Source: Candidatus Berkiella aquae
GTDB lineage: Bacteria > Pseudomonadota > Gammaproteobacteria > Berkiellales > Berkiellaceae
Length of the DNA stretch: 64,000 nucleotides
Direction: 5' to 3'
Assembly: GCF_001431295.2 (NCBI RefSeq)
Contig: NZ_LKAJ02000001.1
Span: 3,100,001-3,164,000 of the forward strand
The position numbers and the translations under genes were made by a program. Each line of letters starts with the position of its first letter. Positions within the stretch are counted from its first letter, which is position 1. Under the pieces are notes generated by a model. That model saw only the letters and a list, made by a program, of their open reading frames with translations, ran no database searches and was not told the DNA's origin. Positions 28,101 through 38,497 of this stretch are shown here, in pieces.

Positions 28101-28885
28101 ACACCACCCCGACTAATTGGAAAAACAATGCAACCTTACTTTTTACCGCGAGTAATACCACAGCCGGAGATCAACCGATTACAGCCCCGCCTGTTGTCGG
28201 TGCACATCCTAATGGACTCAATTATGGTGTCATGGTCTATTTTGGCACAGGGAAATACCTCGAGCTTGCTGATAATACGACCTCTAATCAAAGTACTCAA
28301 AGTTTCTATGGTATTTGGGATAAATTACAAGGTGCAACCGTTGCAAAAAGTGGCTTAGTTCAACAACAGATTCTGGCTGAAGTCACTTCCAATTCCAATA
28401 CTTATCGTGTTGTTTCAAGTAATGCACTCAATTGGAGTACCAACCTGGGTTGGTATCTCAATTTATATGTTAATAGCTCAAACAACGGAGAACGACAAAT
28501 CAGCCAACCCATTTTGCGCAATGGCAATGTTATTTTTACCACGATGGCTCCCTCAAGCAACCCTTGTGATTATGGTGGCAGTAGCTGGCTGATGGAAATC
28601 GATGCCGCAACTGGGGGAGCGCCTTTGTTTTCACCTTTTGATACGAATAATGATGGCACATTCAGCCAACAAGATTATTTGACAGTGACGATTTCGGGCC
28701 AAACACTCACAGTAAAAGCAGCGGGTGTGAAATCTGCATCTGGTATTACGGGAACACCAACCGTTCTAGTCAGTAGCGATAAAACAAAAGAAGTCAAAGT
28801 CACTAGTGGCTCGCAAGGATTGAGCACGGTAATTGAAAATCCGGGAAACAATTCAGGGCGACAAAATTGGCGCCAAATTTACTAG
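25130..28885 (+). CDS. pilY1: Type IV pilus tip adhesin PilY1
   Basis: A 1251-residue secreted adhesin. Signal peptide (about residues 1-23), N-terminal von Willebrand A-like domain with the MIDAS start DDSGSM (about residue 47) and long disordered insertions, then a C-terminal beta-propeller (from about residue 720) with the calcium site DVDGDYIVDYVYAGDLKG typical of PilY1. Another EF-hand-like loop DTNNDGTFSQQD sits near residue 1173. PilY1 caps the pilus and acts in attachment and surface sensing. The ATG at 25130 is chosen for GGTGA about six bases upstream; a GTG nine bases before would directly follow the pilX stop. Confidence 0.93.
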   Translation: MKKVLNFIILIALSGFSALSNAATLNLTQTPLFAASFVPPNIFFELDDSGSMDWEMSVGSYWNFCAYDPNATGIYSLNPICGSYGSDDGLIRSYANGNYRSFTYMYANNDNLYSDSCSSDTYNAIEACSSAGTKEWRVYSVDLNSIYYDPSSTFTPWIGPCLNVGTACANASFTAARSNPDQSQSGYTATRNLSGSVYEVWIDDRGFDPADQRPLRALSVNATATPNGIIDLWDSHVRVQLNSSNAQVYSITYNPNALGLNATQTLKATLSSSTACYNVLGNKDLVTQVFNGSLAYTSTGQPGCRTLADAQTNFANWYQYNRRRSFVAKNAIGSVINRFGSYRYGLNVINNSLFIQMPSNTDYATQNQNLVNSLYGFTWQALGTPLRTGLARAGQYYNGTLSNTTSPIIYPCQQNFTILVTDGFWNDTTGPSYVGDSDRDGISQTLADVARYYYITDLSSLANQVLPTATDPATYQHMVTFTIGFNINGLLVDTDGDGWPNPPLAVNGNWGNPFNSDAEKVDDLWHAAFNSKGSYLSAQSAASISTALSNVFATITARSSSAAPAAQNSTLLNSSSQVFQALFNTNNWTGDLLAYNIGVNNQLATTPSWSASCALTGGTCNQTSSTTTGIAANNRVIITRNWTGANNGIAFRWPSNYTSYKVSNALPTNLANFLSQAPYPANTTTTSQISANQAYGQQLLNYLRGERTQETQYGGSYSFRDRTSILGDIVDSAPIYVGPPSRTYPDSMETAPYSSFVSSYRTRLPLVYVGANDGMLHAFSATDGAEKMSYISGNSQIFRNLPYLSITPYQHVYFNDGSPIDADVFYNSAWHTIIASGLGNGGQSLYALDVTNPNNFTEANAASIYLFEFSDVNDPDFGYVQGQPVIAKVRTGLNQSKWAIIVNNGYNSTVADGNASTTGRAALFILFIEQGANGAWVADQSYIKIPVGPTNLTTPNGLSTPYAVDVDGDYIVDYVYAGDLKGNMWKFDLRNTTPTNWKNNATLLFTASNTTAGDQPITAPPVVGAHPNGLNYGVMVYFGTGKYLELADNTTSNQSTQSFYGIWDKLQGATVAKSGLVQQQILAEVTSNSNTYRVVSSNALNWSTNLGWYLNLYVNSSNNGERQISQPILRNGNVIFTTMAPSSNPCDYGGSSWLMEIDAATGGAPLFSPFDTNNDGTFSQQDYLTVTISGQTLTVKAAGVKSASGITGTPTVLVSSDKTKEVKVTSGSQGLSTVIENPGNNSGRQNWRQIY

Positions 28886-28905
28886 AGCCTCATAAGGAGC
28901 GATGA

Positions 28906-29268
28906 ATGAAAACAATCATTTTCTTACTAGGTATGAGTCTTTGTTTGGGCTTGCTTCCTCTTACCAGCAACGCCACTCCCGAAACACCGACGGGCACTGG
29001 CACTATCATGTCATTTAGTATAGAAGAGAAGAAAGTCATGATTGGGCAAAAGGAATATGGCCTCGCTGACAGGTTGCAAATTCAAACCAAACACCACATT
29101 GCTGCAGGAGAAAATGCAATAAAGGCAGGTCAACAAATAGAATTTTGGACTGATAGTAATAGTCATTTAAAAATTATGAGCAGCACACCAGGCTCTGATG
29201 GTAAACCTGAACAATTACCAGTTATTAAGCGTATCAGAATTTTATCTGATGTCACCATGAACTATTAA
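28906..29268 (+). CDS. Small secreted PilY2-like protein
   Basis: A 120-residue protein with a clear signal peptide (about residues 1-23, cleaved after SNA) and a small beta-rich domain containing KKVMIGQKEYGLADR. Its place between pilY1 and pilE matches pilY2 of Pseudomonas aeruginosa, a small protein needed for pilus biogenesis; sequence resemblance alone is weak. AAGGAG lies about seven bases before the start. Confidence 0.65.
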   Translation: MKTIIFLLGMSLCLGLLPLTSNATPETPTGTGTIMSFSIEEKKVMIGQKEYGLADRLQIQTKHHIAAGENAIKAGQQIEFWTDSNSHLKIMSSTPGSDGKPEQLPVIKRIRILSDVTMNY

Positions 29269-29285
29269 CTGCAAAAGGAAGTAAG

Positions 29286-29687
29286 ATGCGCAATTTTCGT
29301 TATTCAAAAGGATTTTCTTTAATGGAGCTGATGGTTGCTGTCGTTATCGTTGGCATACTTGCGGCCATTGCTTACCCAGCTTATACCGATTATATCAATC
29401 GCACACGTCGTGCAGATGGCAAAGCTGCCTTATTAAACATGGCAATTTACATGGAGCATTACTACACCGAAAATAATAGTTATACCGGAGCAACCGTAAC
29501 AGGAATTGGTTTAACCAATGCTTCTTCGCAAGAAGGCTATTACACTTTAAGCATTAGTGCCTTAACCGGCACTTCTTACACCTTAACAGCGACACCAACC
29601 GGTGCGCAAGCAGCCGATAGTTGTGGTGCGCTTACGTTAACAAATACCAATGTGAAAGGGCCGAACTCAGACTGCTGGCAACGTTAA
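29286..29687 (+). CDS. pilE: Type IV minor pilin PilE
   Basis: A 133-residue pilin with prepilin site KGFSLMELMVAVVIVGILAAIAYPAYTDYINRTRRADGKAAL, the canonical PilE/ComP-type opening. Two cysteines near the C-terminus (SCGAL and DCWQR) can form the D-region disulfide. AAGGAAG precedes the ATG. It is the last gene of the minor pilin operon. Confidence 0.93.
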   Translation: MRNFRYSKGFSLMELMVAVVIVGILAAIAYPAYTDYINRTRRADGKAALLNMAIYMEHYYTENNSYTGATVTGIGLTNASSQEGYYTLSISALTGTSYTLTATPTGAQAADSCGALTLTNTNVKGPNSDCWQR

Positions 29688-29688
29688 A

Positions 29689-29810
29689 GGAACGCCCCTT
29701 TTTGGCCAATTTTGAACGAAAAAGGTATCTCAAAATGCTCACATACCTGATGTATGCTGCGCTTTCTCGACATCTTTTTCGTTCAAACTTGTCTAAAAAA
29801 TGGACGCTCC
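29689..29810. repeat. Long palindromic element E between pilE and ispH
   Basis: Arms TTTGAACGAAAAAG (29711-29724) and CTTTTTCGTTCAAA (29774-29787) are perfectly complementary over 14 bp; outer segments GGAACG (29689-29694) and CGCTCC (29805-29810) pair imperfectly. The loop contains CACATAC-ctgat-GTATG. It is non-coding and lies in the convergent gap, so it could also serve as a bidirectional terminator. Confidence 0.75.
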
Positions 29811-29832
29811 TGATAATTGAGGTAGTACGCGG

Positions 29833-30837
29833 TTAGGTTTCAACCAAATCTTCTATTTTAAAATGATTGGTAATTTTCACTTCGCGCAGTTCACGTGGCA
29901 TCGCAAAAGAAACATTTTCTTCAATCCCTTTGACTTCTTCTATTGCTGCCACTTCTAAATGTTGTTCCAAAGAATCAATCACCGCTTTTACTAGCACATC
30001 AGGTGCTGAAGCGCCTGCGGTAATACCAATGGAATTAACACCTTCAAACCAATCCCATTCAATCATTTCTGGTTTATCTAATAAATAAGCTGGCGTCCCT
30101 AATTGTTCAGATAATTCTCGCAAACGATTGGAATTAGAACTGTTAACTGAGCCAACCACTAAAACAACATCCGCTTTTTCTGCCAATACCTTCACGGCAT
30201 CTTGACGATTTTGTGTTGCATAACAGATATCATCTCTTCTTGGGCCTTGAATCATCGGAAATTTTACTTTCAAGGCATTAATGATTTGCTGCGTATCCTC
30301 AACCGAAAGGGTTGTTTGAGTCATATAAGAAAGATGTTCAGGATTTTTAACGATTAAGGCATCAACATCTTTTAAATCTTCAACTAAATAAATGGCACCT
30401 TCTGGGTTTTTGTATTGTCCTAAGGTGCCTTCTACTTCGGCATGTCCTGCATGGCCAATCAAAATACATTCATGTCCTTTTTTACTTTGACGGACTACTT
30501 CCATGTGAACTTTAGTGACTAGGGGACAAGTCGCATCAAGAACCATGGTAAAACCGCGTTTTTGTGCTTCTTCACGAACTTGTTGTGATACGCCATGTGC
30601 ACTAAAAATAACCGTGCTACCTTCTGGGATATTATCAAGCTCATCAACAAAAATAGCGCCTCTTGATTTCAAACTATCTACCACAAAACGATTATGCACC
30701 ACCTCATGCCTTACATAGATGGGAGCACCAAATTTCTCCAATGCCGCTTCTACAATATCGATAGCACGCTCAACGCCTGCGCAAAAGCCTCTTGGATTCG
30801 CTAAATAGATAGTAATTGGTTCTGAATTTAACAACAT
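29833..30837 (-). CDS. ispH: 4-hydroxy-3-methylbut-2-enyl diphosphate reductase IspH
   Basis: A 334-residue iron-sulfur enzyme of the MEP isoprenoid pathway, converting HMBPP to IPP and DMAPP. The three cluster cysteines are visible in RGFCAGV, DATCPLV and DDICYAT. The NSSNSNRL segment for substrate phosphate binding is present. The C-terminus is about 20 residues longer than in E. coli. ATG 30837 is chosen since AGGA lies seven bases upstream; a TTG six bases earlier is possible. It follows lspA closely on the minus strand, with fkpB (normally between them) absent. Confidence 0.96.
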   Translation of the reverse strand: MLLNSEPITIYLANPRGFCAGVERAIDIVEAALEKFGAPIYVRHEVVHNRFVVDSLKSRGAIFVDELDNIPEGSTVIFSAHGVSQQVREEAQKRGFTMVLDATCPLVTKVHMEVVRQSKKGHECILIGHAGHAEVEGTLGQYKNPEGAIYLVEDLKDVDALIVKNPEHLSYMTQTTLSVEDTQQIINALKVKFPMIQGPRRDDICYATQNRQDAVKVLAEKADVVLVVGSVNSSNSNRLRELSEQLGTPAYLLDKPEMIEWDWFEGVNSIGITAGASAPDVLVKAVIDSLEQHLEVAAIEEVKGIEENVSFAMPRELREVKITNHFKIEDLVET

Positions 30838-30845
30838 AATCAATC

Positions 30846-31355
30846 CTAGCTCTGTGTTTCTTTAGAAAAAATTAACGAGAATATCGTCATCACTGCGCCA
30901 ATCGTAATAAAACAATCTGCTAAATTAAATGTATACCAATGCCAATTTTTGAAATAGAAGTCGATAAAATCAATAACATGCCCATAGAAAATACGGTCAC
31001 AAATATTTCCTAAAGCACCTCCTAAAATCATGGCTAAGGCCAGTCTATTCCATTTTTGCTCACGTGGCGTTTGTGCTAACCAAATAGCAATGATGGTGCT
31101 AATAAACAAAGTAAAAGAAATTAACAACCATTTCCCCAATGCGGCTTGTTGGCTAAACAAGCTAAAAGCAATACCGGTATTGTAAGTCAATGTCAGTGAA
31201 AATGAAGGAATTAGAGAAACGAATTCCCCAAATGCAATATGATTGACAACCCACCATTTGCTTAATTGATCTAACAATAAAAGAAGTCCGCTTAGACCAA
31301 ACCATGGGTAAACTGAATTTTTTGCTGTGATATTGATTGCATCCGTTTTAAGCAT
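30846..31355 (-). CDS. lspA: Lipoprotein signal peptidase LspA
   Basis: A 169-residue polytopic aspartyl peptidase that cleaves prolipoproteins after lipidation. Four hydrophobic segments are present. Catalytic aspartates lie in GNICDRI (about residue 120) and FNLADCFI (about 145). Its own substrates here would include Pal and the Sel1-repeat lipoprotein. It overlaps ileS by eight bases. Confidence 0.96.
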   Translation of the reverse strand: MLKTDAINITAKNSVYPWFGLSGLLLLLDQLSKWWVVNHIAFGEFVSLIPSFSLTLTYNTGIAFSLFSQQAALGKWLLISFTLFISTIIAIWLAQTPREQKWNRLALAMILGGALGNICDRIFYGHVIDFIDFYFKNWHWYTFNLADCFITIGAVMTIFSLIFSKETQS

Positions 31356-34182
31356 AGTGTCTTATTTCTCCTGTGCTTTCTTGCGTGATATTTTCAACAC
31401 AACGACCACAAATTTCCGGGAATTCAGTTGATTGGTTAACATCTTCACGATGATGCCAACAACGCACACATTTTTCATGCTCACTCAATTTCACCCAAAC
31501 CCACAAATCTTCGCTTTCGGTTTGAGTCGCTAATTCTGATTTTTCCTGCAGCGGTTTAACCACCGCATCGGAGGTAATCAGAATAAAACGTAACTCATCC
31601 TTTAATGATTGCAGTTTTGTCAAAAGCTCACCTTGAGCATAAAGAAAGACTTCGGCATCAAGAGGCGCCCCTATTTTGCCGGCTGCTCGCTGCGCTTCTA
31701 ACGCTTTATTGACTTGATCGCGCACAAACATAATGCTGTGCCAAAAATCATTATCCATGGCATGCGGCTTCGCAAGTCTTGGCATATCTTCGCGCCACTG
31801 TGTCAAGAAAACCGATGCTTCATCCGCATCAGGAAGCACTTCCCATATTTCTTCGGCCGTAAAACTTAAAATGGGCGCTAACCAACGTGTTAAACAATGT
31901 GCCAAATAATACATCGCGGTTTGTGCAGAACGTCTGGGTAATCCATGGCGCTTGGTCGTGTATTGTCTATCTTTGATAACATCTAAATAGAAACTACCCA
32001 ACTCAACGACACAAAAGTTATGCACCTTTTGATAAATCAAATGGAATTGGAAGCTATCATAAGCACTGATGATTTCTTGTTGTAGCTGCGCAGCCATATC
32101 AATAATCCACGCATCCAAAGCAACTAACTGCTGCGCCTGCACCAGATGTTCTTTCGGTGAAAAACCATCTAAATTGGCGAGTAAGAAACGCATCGTATTG
32201 CGGATCCGACGATAAGCATCGGCGGTGCGATTCAATATTTCATCTGATACATGGATTTCGCCTTTATAATCAGTGGCACTGACCCATAGTCTTAAGATAT
32301 CGGCTCCTAACGTTTTTAATACTTTATCAGGGGCCACGACATTACCGAGAGATTTAGACATCTTTCGCCCTTGCGCATCTACGGTAAAACCGTGTGTGAG
32401 CACTGTGCGGTAAGAGGCTTCATTCATCATTGCAACACTGCTAAGTAATGAAGACTGGAACCATCCACGATGTTGATCAGAACCTTCTAGATACAAATCA
32501 GCAGGGAATTGTAATTCAGGACGTTTCTTTAGAACGGCCGTATGGCTCACGCCAGAATCAAACCAAACATCTAACGTATCTTGTGATTTTTCATATTGCG
32601 CGATATCGCTAAAGGGTAAGGTGTTAATATCTAATTCATGCCAAGCTTCAATACCTTGTTGCTCGATACCCTTGGCAACAATTTCAATAATTTCTTGCAT
32701 TTGCGGATGTAGTGTACCCGTTTGTTTATGTAATACAAATGGTAAGGGGGTTCCCCATGTTCTTTGTCTTGAAATACACCAATCAGGTCTATCTTGCACC
32801 ATTAATTGAATACGAGATGCACCCCACTCCGGCACCCATTTTACTTTCTCGATTTCACGTATTGCATTTTGACGCAATCCCTTGGCTTGCATGCTTATAA
32901 ACCATTGCGCTGTTGCACGAAATATCAAAGGTGTTTTATGACGCCAACAATGTGGATAACTATGATTCAATGTGGTTGCATGAAGTAAATTATTTTTTTC
33001 TCTTAATACTTCAATGACTTTGTCATTTGCTTTAAAGACGTGCATACCACCAACAATCGGTGTTTCAGCAAAAAAACATCCTCTACTATCAACTTCCGTT
33101 TCGATCTTTAAGCCATATTGCATGCTGATTTGATAATCTTCCAAACCATGAGCGGGTGCCGTGTGAACCGCGCCTGTACCTGCATCAACGGTAACATGCT
33201 CCCCCACAATAACAGGGACTAAACGATCATAAAATGGATGTTCAAGAGCGTGTTTTTCTAATTGTCGACCTTTAAAGGCTGCTAAGACTTCATAATCTTG
33301 GCATTCATATCGAGCCATACAGTTTTCAAGCAAAGCTTCTAAGACGCATATCGCTTCAACATCATTCGCAAACTTGCCCTTTACTAATACATAATCAAGA
33401 TCAGGGTGTAACGTAACCGCTTGGTTTGCAGGTAAAGTCCAAGGCGTTGTGGTCCAAATCACCAAGGCTGCATTTTTAATAGGCAATGATGATAGATTGA
33501 GCGCAGAAGACAATGCCTCTAAATCATGAATTCGAAAACAAACATCGATTGCAGGTGAGGTTTTATTTTGGTATTCCACTTCTGCTTCTGCTAATGCAGA
33601 ACCGCATTGCGTACACCAATGGACCGGTTTCGCTCCACGCTGAAGGTGACCTTGTTTTAAAATATCTCCGATAGAACGAACAATATCTGCTTCATAAGCA
33701 AAATCCATTGTCTTATACGGGTTATCCCAATCTGCTAAAATACCTAAGCGAATAAATGAAGCTTTTTGCAAAGCAATTTGTGATTCCGCATATTCACGAC
33801 ATTTTTCACGAAAAACTTTAGGCGGGACATCAACATTGGCAAGACCAATCTTTTTTTCTACATTGACTTCGATTGGCAAGCCATGGCAATCCCATCCTGG
33901 AACTAATGGTGCATCATAACCGCTTAGCATTTTGGATTTGACAACCATATCTTTCAAGATAGTGGTAACCGCATGTCCAATATGAATATCACCATTCGCA
34001 TACGGAGGGCCAAGATGTAAAATATATTTTTTTCGTCCTTTACTTTTTTCTCGTGCTAACCGATACCAATCCATGCTTTGCCATTTTGCTAAACGTTCTG
34101 GTTCTTTTTGTGGCAAATTTGCCTTCATCGGAAAAGCCGTCGTTGGTAAATTTAAAGTGTTTTTATAATCGGTTTTCATCAT
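31348..34182 (-). CDS. ileS: Isoleucyl-tRNA synthetase
   Basis: A 944-residue class I synthetase. The HIGH motif is seen in GDIHIGHA (about residue 70), the editing CP1 domain contains TTPWTLPANQAV and HGLEDY, and the KMSKS loop is GRKMSKSLGN (about residue 610). The C-terminus carries a zinc-binding CVRCWHH...CGRCVENI module, as in the eubacterial type. Length is normal. It lies in the classic ribF-ileS-lspA-ispH order. Confidence 0.97.
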   Translation of the reverse strand: MMKTDYKNTLNLPTTAFPMKANLPQKEPERLAKWQSMDWYRLAREKSKGRKKYILHLGPPYANGDIHIGHAVTTILKDMVVKSKMLSGYDAPLVPGWDCHGLPIEVNVEKKIGLANVDVPPKVFREKCREYAESQIALQKASFIRLGILADWDNPYKTMDFAYEADIVRSIGDILKQGHLQRGAKPVHWCTQCGSALAEAEVEYQNKTSPAIDVCFRIHDLEALSSALNLSSLPIKNAALVIWTTTPWTLPANQAVTLHPDLDYVLVKGKFANDVEAICVLEALLENCMARYECQDYEVLAAFKGRQLEKHALEHPFYDRLVPVIVGEHVTVDAGTGAVHTAPAHGLEDYQISMQYGLKIETEVDSRGCFFAETPIVGGMHVFKANDKVIEVLREKNNLLHATTLNHSYPHCWRHKTPLIFRATAQWFISMQAKGLRQNAIREIEKVKWVPEWGASRIQLMVQDRPDWCISRQRTWGTPLPFVLHKQTGTLHPQMQEIIEIVAKGIEQQGIEAWHELDINTLPFSDIAQYEKSQDTLDVWFDSGVSHTAVLKKRPELQFPADLYLEGSDQHRGWFQSSLLSSVAMMNEASYRTVLTHGFTVDAQGRKMSKSLGNVVAPDKVLKTLGADILRLWVSATDYKGEIHVSDEILNRTADAYRRIRNTMRFLLANLDGFSPKEHLVQAQQLVALDAWIIDMAAQLQQEIISAYDSFQFHLIYQKVHNFCVVELGSFYLDVIKDRQYTTKRHGLPRRSAQTAMYYLAHCLTRWLAPILSFTAEEIWEVLPDADEASVFLTQWREDMPRLAKPHAMDNDFWHSIMFVRDQVNKALEAQRAAGKIGAPLDAEVFLYAQGELLTKLQSLKDELRFILITSDAVVKPLQEKSELATQTESEDLWVWVKLSEHEKCVRCWHHREDVNQSTEFPEICGRCVENITQESTGEIRHYA

Positions 34183-34191
34183 TTCTTAACT

Positions 34192-35130
34192 CTACTTAGA
34201 AAAGGTTAAATCGCTAAAAAAAGTTCTCGCAGAATTTACATCCTCTGCAATTTGTTTTGTTAAAGCATGAATATCTGCAAAACGGATTTCATCACGAATC
34301 TTTTGCAAAAATTCGACGGTAATCCGTTTGCCATAAAGATCTCCTGAGAAATCTAAAATATGCGCCTCTAGAAAATAATTCTTTCCGTCTAAGGTCGGGC
34401 GGGTTCCAACGTTAGTCACTGCCTGATACCATTTATCTTCTATCAAGACCTTAGTGACAAAAACGCCTTTAAACGCTAAATCATGGGGTTTCATTTTCAG
34501 ATTAGCCGTGGGATAACCCAGTGTTCTGGCCAAACGTGAACCACTCACCACTCGTTGACTTACCTGGTAATTTCGACCCAGCTGCTCTTCAACTGCTATT
34601 AAATCACCTTTTAATAACAACTCTCTTACCCGCGTGCTACTAATTTTAGCCATATTATTTTGACTAATTTTAATCGCATCGACAGAAAAGCCTCTTTCAT
34701 TGCCCATTTGCTGTAACAAGGCAACATCGCCTTGTTGTTGAAACCCGAAACGAAAATCCTCACCTACCATTAAATGTTTCACATTTAATCCAGCAATTAA
34801 ACAGGTTTCCACAAATTCTTTGGGTGTCATCGCAGAAAATGCTTTATTAAAGCGCAAACAAACAACCTGATCGACGCCCCATTCTTTTAACAGCAAAAAC
34901 TTCTGCCGAAAGCTCATTAATCGCAATAAATTGCTATTTGGCCGAAAACACATTTGTGGCATGGGTTCAAAAGTAATGACGGTTGCTAAAGAATTGCTTT
35001 GCTTGGCATATTTAACAACATTTTGAATCAACTGTTGATGCCCTTTATGTAATCCATCAAAGTTACCAATCGTTGCTACGCTTGGCTGTTTTGTTGTTGG
35101 TTTTGTTTTTCGAATTAGATTAACTTTCAT
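34192..35130 (-). CDS. ribF: Bifunctional riboflavin kinase/FAD synthetase RibF
   Basis: A 312-residue enzyme making FMN and FAD. The N-terminal adenylyltransferase domain has GNFDGLHKGHQQLI (about residues 25-38) and SSTRVRELL; the C-terminal flavokinase domain has the GYPTANL motif (about 190) and ALTKQI near the end. The ATG at 35130 lies within the end of murJ (11-base overlap); a frame start ten codons upstream is less likely. Confidence 0.95.
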   Translation of the reverse strand: MKVNLIRKTKPTTKQPSVATIGNFDGLHKGHQQLIQNVVKYAKQSNSLATVITFEPMPQMCFRPNSNLLRLMSFRQKFLLLKEWGVDQVVCLRFNKAFSAMTPKEFVETCLIAGLNVKHLMVGEDFRFGFQQQGDVALLQQMGNERGFSVDAIKISQNNMAKISSTRVRELLLKGDLIAVEEQLGRNYQVSQRVVSGSRLARTLGYPTANLKMKPHDLAFKGVFVTKVLIEDKWYQAVTNVGTRPTLDGKNYFLEAHILDFSGDLYGKRITVEFLQKIRDEIRFADIHALTKQIAEDVNSARTFFSDLTFSK

Positions 35131-36673
35131 ATCCCACACTTTGTAATCGCAAATGACCAATGCGAAGTCCCATCAGGAATAAACTTGCAAAATAAATCAG
35201 CGCTGCGGCCCCCATCAACATTAACAAATTGATTGCGCGCGTCGATGCTGACCAATCTAACCACTGCGCCATTTCAGGCACGAGCCACCATAACATTGCC
35301 CCCATCATCGTGTTGGCAAAAATTAAACGTCCGGCAAAACTTAACCAACCATTTAAGGGGATGTAGATTTTTTTCTGTAATAATGCAAAGAGTAAAATGA
35401 GTACGTTGATGATGGAAGACAATGTGGATGCCAACGCAAGGCCTGCATGGGCTAGAGGGCCTATCAATAATGCATTAAAAACAACATTGGCTGCCATTGC
35501 AACAATAGCAACCTTAACGGGGAATTTGGTATTTTGACGAGCATAAAAAGCCGACACCAGTACCTTAACCGCTAAGAAACAGACAAGCCCTAAAGAAAGT
35601 GCCATTAAACTACGAGCAGCCATCATGGCATCATGCCCACTAAAACGACCATATTGAAAGAGAGTTGCCAACATGGGTCCTGCCATCATCGTGAGCCCAA
35701 TTGTCGCCGGAACACCTATTAGTAAAATCCAACGCAAAGCCCAATCCATACTTGCAGAAAATCCGCGATGGCTGTTACGTGCATATTCTTCTGACAAATG
35801 CGGTAGCACAACCGTTGCTAATGCTACACCAAAAATACCAATTGGAAACTCTAGCAACCTATCGGAGTAATACAGCCAGGTTAAACTCCCAACAGGCAAG
35901 AAGGAGGCAAAAATAGTGTCGACTAATAAGTTAATTTGCATCACAGAAGCGCCAATTAATGCTGGCACCATTAAACGCAGAATCCGCCTGACGCCAGGAT
36001 CTTGCCAATCCCATTGTGGTGAGGGTAACAATGCTAATTTTGCTAAGAATGGGATCTGAAAGCAAAGCTGCGATATGCCTGCTAATAATACGCCCCAAGC
36101 AAGCGCTTCTACCGGTTCTTGAAAATAAGGGCTTAAGATCCATGCCGCTAAGATCAAACTGACATTCAGCAGGACGGGGGTAAATGCTGGCATCGCAAAT
36201 TGCCGATAAGTGTTTTGAATACCCGCCGCAAAAGCGGTTAAAGAAATTAATAAAATATAAGGGAAGGTTAATTGCAATAGATAACAGGCTAATCCAAAAC
36301 GACTATCTTCCACACTAAAACCTGGCGCAAATAATCGGATAAGCCAAGGGGCTCCTACCACCCCCAAAAAAGAAACCACGAGCAATACGATACCCAGGGC
36401 TGCAAATACTTTATTCACAAGCTGCTTTACACCGTCATGATCCTGACGAGTACGATATTCACTTAAAACAGGAACAAATGCTTGTGAAAAGGCACCTTCG
36501 GCAAACAGTCGCCTCATAAAATTGGGAATCTTAAATGCCAATAAAAAAGCATCAATGCCTGCACCTGCGCCAAACATATGTGCAATCACCATATCACGAA
36601 TAAACCCAACGATACGCGACAAAAAAGTCATTATACTCACTAATGTTGTCGATTTGAGTAGTTGATTTGCCAT
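35120..36673 (-). CDS. murJ: Lipid II flippase MurJ (MviN)
   Basis: A 517-residue polytopic protein with about 14 hydrophobic segments, moving lipid II across the inner membrane. The opening segment STTLVSIMTFLSRIVGFIRDMVIAHMFGAG and FRRLFAEGAFSQAFVP-like sequence (here FMRRLFAEGAFSQAFVPVLSEY) are the MurJ hallmarks, including arginines near residues 19 and 55 that are important in E. coli. It is divergent from rpsT. Confidence 0.96.
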   Translation of the reverse strand: MANQLLKSTTLVSIMTFLSRIVGFIRDMVIAHMFGAGAGIDAFLLAFKIPNFMRRLFAEGAFSQAFVPVLSEYRTRQDHDGVKQLVNKVFAALGIVLLVVSFLGVVGAPWLIRLFAPGFSVEDSRFGLACYLLQLTFPYILLISLTAFAAGIQNTYRQFAMPAFTPVLLNVSLILAAWILSPYFQEPVEALAWGVLLAGISQLCFQIPFLAKLALLPSPQWDWQDPGVRRILRLMVPALIGASVMQINLLVDTIFASFLPVGSLTWLYYSDRLLEFPIGIFGVALATVVLPHLSEEYARNSHRGFSASMDWALRWILLIGVPATIGLTMMAGPMLATLFQYGRFSGHDAMMAARSLMALSLGLVCFLAVKVLVSAFYARQNTKFPVKVAIVAMAANVVFNALLIGPLAHAGLALASTLSSIINVLILLFALLQKKIYIPLNGWLSFAGRLIFANTMMGAMLWWLVPEMAQWLDWSASTRAINLLMLMGAAALIYFASLFLMGLRIGHLRLQSVGYES

Positions 36674-36692
36674 AGTGCCTTACGCTCGATTG

Positions 36693-36721
36693 TTGACATC
36701 CCGGACTAAAATAGGGATTAT
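36693..36721 (+). promoter_or_regulatory. Probable sigma-70 promoter of rpsT
   Basis: A perfect -35 TTGACA (36693-36698) is followed after 17 bases by GATTAT (36716-36721), a fair -10. It lies 45 bases before the rpsT start in the divergent gap with murJ. Confidence 0.55.
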
Positions 36722-36765
36722 TGCAAATTTTACTTCGTCTGTAACGAAAAGTAGGAGCATTTCCT

Positions 36766-37029
36766 TTGGCTAATACAAAACAAGCTGCAAAACGCGCCCG
36801 CCAAGCTGAAAAACATCGGGTTGGTAATAAATGGCAAGTTTCCAGAATGAATACTCACATCAAACGCGTCATTGCGGTTATTGAAGAGAAGAAGAAACCA
36901 GAAGCCCAAACAGAATACAAACAAGCGGCCTCAGCGATTGATCGCATGGTTAACAAGGGGTTGGTACATAAAAATAAAGCTGCTCGTCTTAAAAGCCGCT
37001 TAAATAAGCGTCTAGCTGCTCTAGCTTAA
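36766..37029 (+). CDS. rpsT: 30S ribosomal protein S20
   Basis: An 87-residue Lys/Arg/Ala-rich ribosomal protein (ANTKQAAKRARQAEKHR opening, ALNKGLVHKNKAARLKSRL-type end). The start codon is TTG, as also known for E. coli rpsT, where the poor start is used in autogenous control by S20. AGGAG lies eight bases upstream. It is transcribed alone, opposite to its neighbours. Confidence 0.97.
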   Translation: MANTKQAAKRARQAEKHRVGNKWQVSRMNTHIKRVIAVIEEKKKPEAQTEYKQAASAIDRMVNKGLVHKNKAARLKSRLNKRLAALA

Positions 37030-37078
37030 GCTTTTGCTCTCCTGGCGATGCTATTGCAGCGCCAGGCAACCTTCCTGC

Positions 37079-38203
<1,125 letters not shown>

Positions 38204-38485
38204 TTACTGAGCGGCAGTTTCTTCGTCTCGTTGTGGCACAATATTGACCACTTTATGCTGCATTTTGCCTTTGATAGCAAATTGCACGAAACCAGAAACT
38301 TTCGCATACAACGTATCGTCTTTGCCGATGCCGACAAACACACCGGGATGAAACTTCGTTCCACGTTGGCGCACAATAATGCTGCCAGCATGAACCCATT
38401 CACCACCATAGGCTTTGATTCCTAGATATTGCGGGTTGGAGTCACGGCCATTTCGTGTACTACCACCCGCTTTCTTATGTGCCAT
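38204..38485 (-). CDS. rpmA: 50S ribosomal protein L27
   Basis: A 93-residue ribosomal protein with the L27 opening [17 protein letters not shown] that reaches the peptidyl transferase centre, and the [26 protein letters not shown] core. Slightly longer than usual through a Glu-rich end. Twelve bases after rplU. Confidence 0.97.
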   Translation of the reverse strand: MAHKKAGGSTRNGRDSNPQYLGIKAYGGEWVHAGSIIVRQRGTKFHPGVFVGIGKDDTLYAKVSGFVQFAIKGKMQHKVVNIVPQRDEETAAQ

Positions 38486-38497
38486 ACGTCACCTTTA

